Program-made: the position numbers and the translations under genes | Notes under the pieces: generated by a model | Databases searched by the model: none | What the model saw: the letters and a program-made list of their open reading frames with translations, nothing else | What the model was told of the DNA's origin: nothing | Shown here: positions 17,354 through 20,000 of the stretch, piece after piece | How positions within the stretch are numbered: the first letter of the stretch is position 1 | How the letters are laid out: every line of letters starts with the position of its first letter | From: Chromera velia | Lineage: Eukaryota; Sar; Chromeraceae | Direction of reading: 5' to 3' | DNA length: 20,000 bases | Assembly (NCBI GenBank): GCA_018398765.1 | Contig: JAHBMJ010005771.1 | Location: 35,001-55,000, forward strand

Positions 17354-17548
17354 CTTTCCTGCCTTCCTGTCTTCCTGCCTTCCTTGCTTCCTTACTTCAT
17401 TCCTCGATCCATTCATTGATTTCCTCAGTCAATACAGTACTTCTTTGAACGAAATACCCACCTTGCAAGCCAGTCTACACATTGCGAAGGGACATGTACG
17501 TCGCTCGCACTCTTGGTGCACAATCAAACACCCACTTACCCCCCCATC

Positions 17549-17579
<31 letters not shown>

Positions 17580-19494
17580 ACACAACCTACCCACTGACCG
17601 TCACCGATTCCGACTCCGCGTCATTCCCTGTGCACTCCACAACGACCTCATCTTCAGTCGACTCTCCGACATTCACACTGCACTCCAGGTTAGGGTTGGT
17701 CGGCCCTCCTGCCGCAACCACGACTCCGCCCACGTCTGTCGCATTCAGAATTGGACGGGGGAGGAAGAAACTTCCTGAATCTGCACCAGAGAGGCGGATC
17801 GTGAAGTTCCTGGGAGGGACACCGGATTCGGTTCTTCTGATGTTGAACAGCTCGACCTGCATTCATTCACTCGAAGTGTGAAAAAGGAAAATTTCTTTCT
17901 TTCCTTTCTTACCCACTCTCCTAATGTTCCTGACCTCGACCTGCACGCATTCATGCACTCCCTCAGTGACACTTACTCAGGATGCACACAGCGGAAGCGC
18001 AAACATACAAGAACAATGAATAAATAGACAGATAGATATGAAGCAAGACCGAACAACCGACACAGACAGACAGACAGACAGACAGACAGATAGACAGATA
18101 GACAGATAGACAGATAGACAGATAGACAGATAGACAGACAGGCAAAAAAAGCGACTGACCGCAGCAGAGAAGTTTTGGTTGGACCCCACATTTGCATTCT
18201 CTCCACAACTGAACCTTTTGTTTTCACTATTGTTCACATCAGAGAACAGTGCAGTGTACACGAAGTAACTGAACTCCACTGGCCCACAGGCACCTGCTCC
18301 AAGGTCTGGATCCTCGCCTCCCTCCCTCCTCCCTCCCTCCCTCTCCCCCTTGCCCTCCGTCTGATCCATCTCCTCCGCCTTCCTCCTTTCGTTTCTGCTT
18401 TTCGCCCTCCTTCTCCTTCTGAAATATCTCTGAGAGACCCACCAGACCAAACTTCTTGTCTGCAGAAAGCAAAGAAGAGGACAGTGTGTCTACACGTGTA
18501 TCTGCGTATCTCTCTCACTCTCTCTCCCTCCCTCCCTCCCTCCCTCCCTTCCTTCCTTCCTTCCTTCCTTCCTTCCTTCTTTCCTTCCTTCCGTTCTTCC
18601 CTCCTTACTTTCTTCCTTCCTTCCCTCCCTCCTTCCTTCCTACCTGTGTTGTTCTTCTCTGAGAACGGGTCTTCGAGGGAGAGGTCTTTGAAGCCCTTGA
18701 AGAGATTCTCGAACTTGAATCCAAACAGACCCTGCAGGGAGACATGCAGACAATCAGAGCAGGGAGACGGATAGACAGAGAAAGAGAAAAGGAGAGGCAG
18801 GCAGATGTGTTGTGAGGCAAGCAAGCATGCAGCTGTCAATTCGTGCCTGCATCTGTCTCAGCACCACCAGATGGCGAAAGCAGACACACAACAGGCAGCT
18901 GGTCGAATGCTGGCAGAGGGTCAACACCTCCAGGACCGCTTGCGACGTGAGTTTGGCGTGTGGATGAATGTATCTAAGTGTGTGCGCGACACGACCACCA
19001 TGCGGTTGTGTGGACTTCCATACCCTGTTTGTTGTGTGTTGGTTTGGGTGTGCGTGTCCGTACGTGCGTGTGCAACATGACCACGCAACGGCTGTGTGGA
19101 CTCACTTCTACACGGCAAGTGCAGTTTGCACAGATGGAGACAAGGGAGGCTGAGAGAATTCTTCTTGGGCATTGGCTTATATATGCGCTTAATCGTTGAC
19201 ACGCTTGGCATTCATTGCTTCAACTTTGCACTCGTTTGTGTCAGAGTGACTGACCTTGCTGTCATCGAAGCTCGGAAATTTCATCCCAAAGAGCCCGCCG
19301 CTCTCCTTCGCAGTCTCATTCTTCTCTGCACACACAGACACAAATCATTGGAAGCGCTGGAACCATGCTCATATCAAGAGAGTGCAGGGGAGTTCTCTCT
19401 CTTCCACAATATGACCGTCCTTTGCAAAGCAACAGGCAAAGACTCCAATGGCCACAATGCCAAAGAGAAGCTTCAGGAGAACAGGTCTCGACAT
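16282..19494 (-). CDS. Unrecognised secreted Cys-rich protein, six exons, apparent frameshift in exon 4
   Basis: Model: complement(join(16282..16839, 17599..17856, 18160..18459, 18644..18731, 19255..19325, 19416..19494)). Exon 1 encodes a signal peptide (LLKLLFGIVAIGVFACCFA) after ATG 19494. Exons 2 and 3 each carry a GLFGxKF motif (GLFGMKFPSF and GLFGFKFENLFKGF). Exon 4 starts DKKFGLVGLSEIFQ, crosses a GGGA microsatellite, and must leave by another frame to encode CGPVEFSYFVYTALFSDVNN. Exon 5 is Val/Thr/Ser-rich with two Cys. Exon 6 (185 codons plus stop) has nine Cys, e.g. FTIDCGG, CFFRQSG and TQWCVYQNGG. Splice phases agree at every junction; only exon 4 is off by one base. The Cys spacing suggests an extracellular disulfide-bonded domain, but I recognise no family. 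Boundaries of exons 2-6 rest on splice sites and phase, not homology. Confidence 0.68.
16862..17060 (+). repeat. Microsatellites (CT)n and (GTAT)n in the last intron of the secreted gene
   Basis: A CT run near 16897-16915 and GTAT units near 17031-17056 lie in the 759-bp intron between exons 5 and 6. Both are non-coding. Confidence 0.8.
17178..17404 (+). repeat. (CTTC/CTGC)n compound repeat in the last intron of the secreted gene
   Basis: Interspersed CCTT, CCTG and CTTTC units show a higher-order pattern: a block running from a TTCCTTCCTGCC series to CTTCATTC is repeated about 110 bp later. It is purine-rich in the transcript. Long Pro/Ser/Phe or Lys/Gly/Arg frames across it are composition effects. 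Confidence 0.85.
17554..17584 (+). repeat. (CA)n microsatellite just downstream of exon 5 donor of the secreted gene
   Basis: CA run in the intron, beginning about 15 bases beyond the GTCAGT donor at 17598 (transcript sense). Confidence 0.88.
18057..18143 (+). repeat. (CAGA)n/(TAGA CAGA)n microsatellite in intron 4 of the secreted gene
   Basis: Pure CAGA units are followed by alternating TAGA-CAGA units, ending about 15 bases from the exon 4 donor at 18159. In the transcript this is a UCUG/UCUA-rich stretch immediately after the 5' splice site. Confidence 0.9.
18310..18346 (+). repeat. CCCT/CCTCC microsatellite inside coding exon 4 of the secreted gene
   Basis: On the coding strand this is a GGGA/GGGAGG tract. 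The frame entering it from exon 4's acceptor and the frame leaving it (CGPVEF...) differ by one base. There is no GT within the tract to make an intron. An insertion or deletion in the repeat, real or from assembly, is the simplest explanation. Confidence 0.65.
18508..18642 (+). repeat. (CCCT)n-(CCTT)n repeat filling intron 3 of the secreted gene
   Basis: Runs of CCCT then CCTT with variants occupy most of the 184-bp intron between exons 3 and 4, up to the GTAGGA donor at 18643. Confidence 0.88.
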
Positions 19495-20000
19495 GGCTGG
19501 CTGCCTCTGTAGTGTCACTTTAATGCGCTGGAGAGAAGGCCGTGTAAGTGGACAGAGCTTCTCGTAAGGGTCTCGGCTCTTGTAAAGCGAACGCTTTCTG
19601 AGAGTCTGAACGCTACCCTGACAAAACTCTGTGTGCCTCATGCATCGATCGTTGAATCGCGGATTCATCATCATGCAGTTGCGATGCAACGGGCCTGTGC
19701 AACGCGTGCTCACTGCTCATGCGTGTGTTGCATGTGTTGCTGATTGAGGTGTTGTTTGCATCCAATCTGTCTCAGTGCATCACTCGATCGTGCAGGAGTT
19801 GGCGATCGCGAAAAACGTGTCTAGACACGTCTCACTGCTGACGAAAAGAAATCCCTATCCCTGCATTTTCCTTCTATTTTTTAAAGAAATCATGTGCCAT
19901 GCTATAATATGCTATAGAAGTTTTTAGCAGGAATACGAGAAAGATAAATGAGATGGTCACACAAATCAAACGCTACAAAAAATATTAGAGAAGTGATACA
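19495..20000. promoter_or_regulatory. Upstream region of the secreted gene
   Basis: Probable 5' UTR and promoter for the - strand gene starting at 19494. Contains GCGATCGC (19802-19809) and the perfect 16-bp palindrome ACGTGTCTAGACACGT (19815-19830), about 320 bases upstream of the start codon. The last 150 bases are AT-rich. No core promoter element was identified. Confidence 0.45.

Noticed and set aside
17165-17448. Long Pro/Ser/Phe-rich frame (and its Lys/Gly/Arg-rich antisense)
   Set aside because: Translation of the CTTC/CTGC microsatellite within an intron of the secreted-protein gene.
17993-18145. Regular tetranucleotide array considered as a CRISPR-like array
   Set aside because: Pure microsatellite with no spacers, in an intron of a eukaryotic gene.
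18239-18459. Alternative end of the secreted gene in the first exon 4 frame, stopping near 18239
   Set aside because: It would abandon three following segments with matching splice phases and Cys-rich coding sequence; a one-base slip in the GGGA tract explains the data better.

Overview
The window is nuclear DNA of a eukaryote with intron-rich protein genes. Introns are GT-AG, often several hundred bases long, and full of microsatellites; the standard genetic code fits all gene models. The 10640-11062 gene encodes a small membrane protein whose leader looks like a signal peptide followed by a plastid transit peptide with Phe at its +1 position and a lumen-type AFA site. That arrangement is typical of algae with a complex red-lineage plastid. 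A chromerid-like alga (relative of Chromera) would fit, but this is inference.

Layout. (1) 174-1419, + strand: the last three exons of the epsilon subunit of coatomer (COPI); the gene starts upstream of the window. (2) 1420-5399: a gene-poor stretch with two adjacent AT-rich elements carrying terminal inverted repeats (1814-2346), a decayed 3' end of a non-LTR retrotransposon with a structured 3' UTR (2827-3965), and one copy of a ~660-bp dispersed repeat (about 4114-4778). (3) 5400-9964, - strand: a complete eight-exon gene for the spliceosomal WD40 protein PRL1/PLRG1 (489 codons); one intron carries a purine-rich minisatellite. (4) 10640-11062, + strand: the intronless plastid-protein gene, divergent from PRL1 across 675 bp. 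(5) 11063-16281: 3' UTR, then low-complexity DNA, a degenerate tandem repeat (12864-13240), the second, inverted copy of the dispersed repeat (13951-14625), and an ATTTG-rich repeat patch. (6) 16282-19494, - strand: a six-exon gene for an unrecognised secreted, Cys-rich protein. Its reading frame slips by one base inside a GGGA microsatellite in exon 4. (7) 19495-20000: upstream region of that gene, with a perfect 16-bp palindrome.

The genes do not form a pathway: COPI transport, pre-mRNA splicing, plastid membrane and secreted protein are independent eukaryotic loci. What they share is splice-site style. Of 14 inferred donors, seven have C and one has T at intron position +3, which is unusual. 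The most interesting leads are the secreted gene (novel sequence, repeat-borne frameshift, duplicated 3' splice site), the hairpin-rich 3' UTR of the retroelement, the unidentified thylakoid-type protein, and the GTC donor bias.
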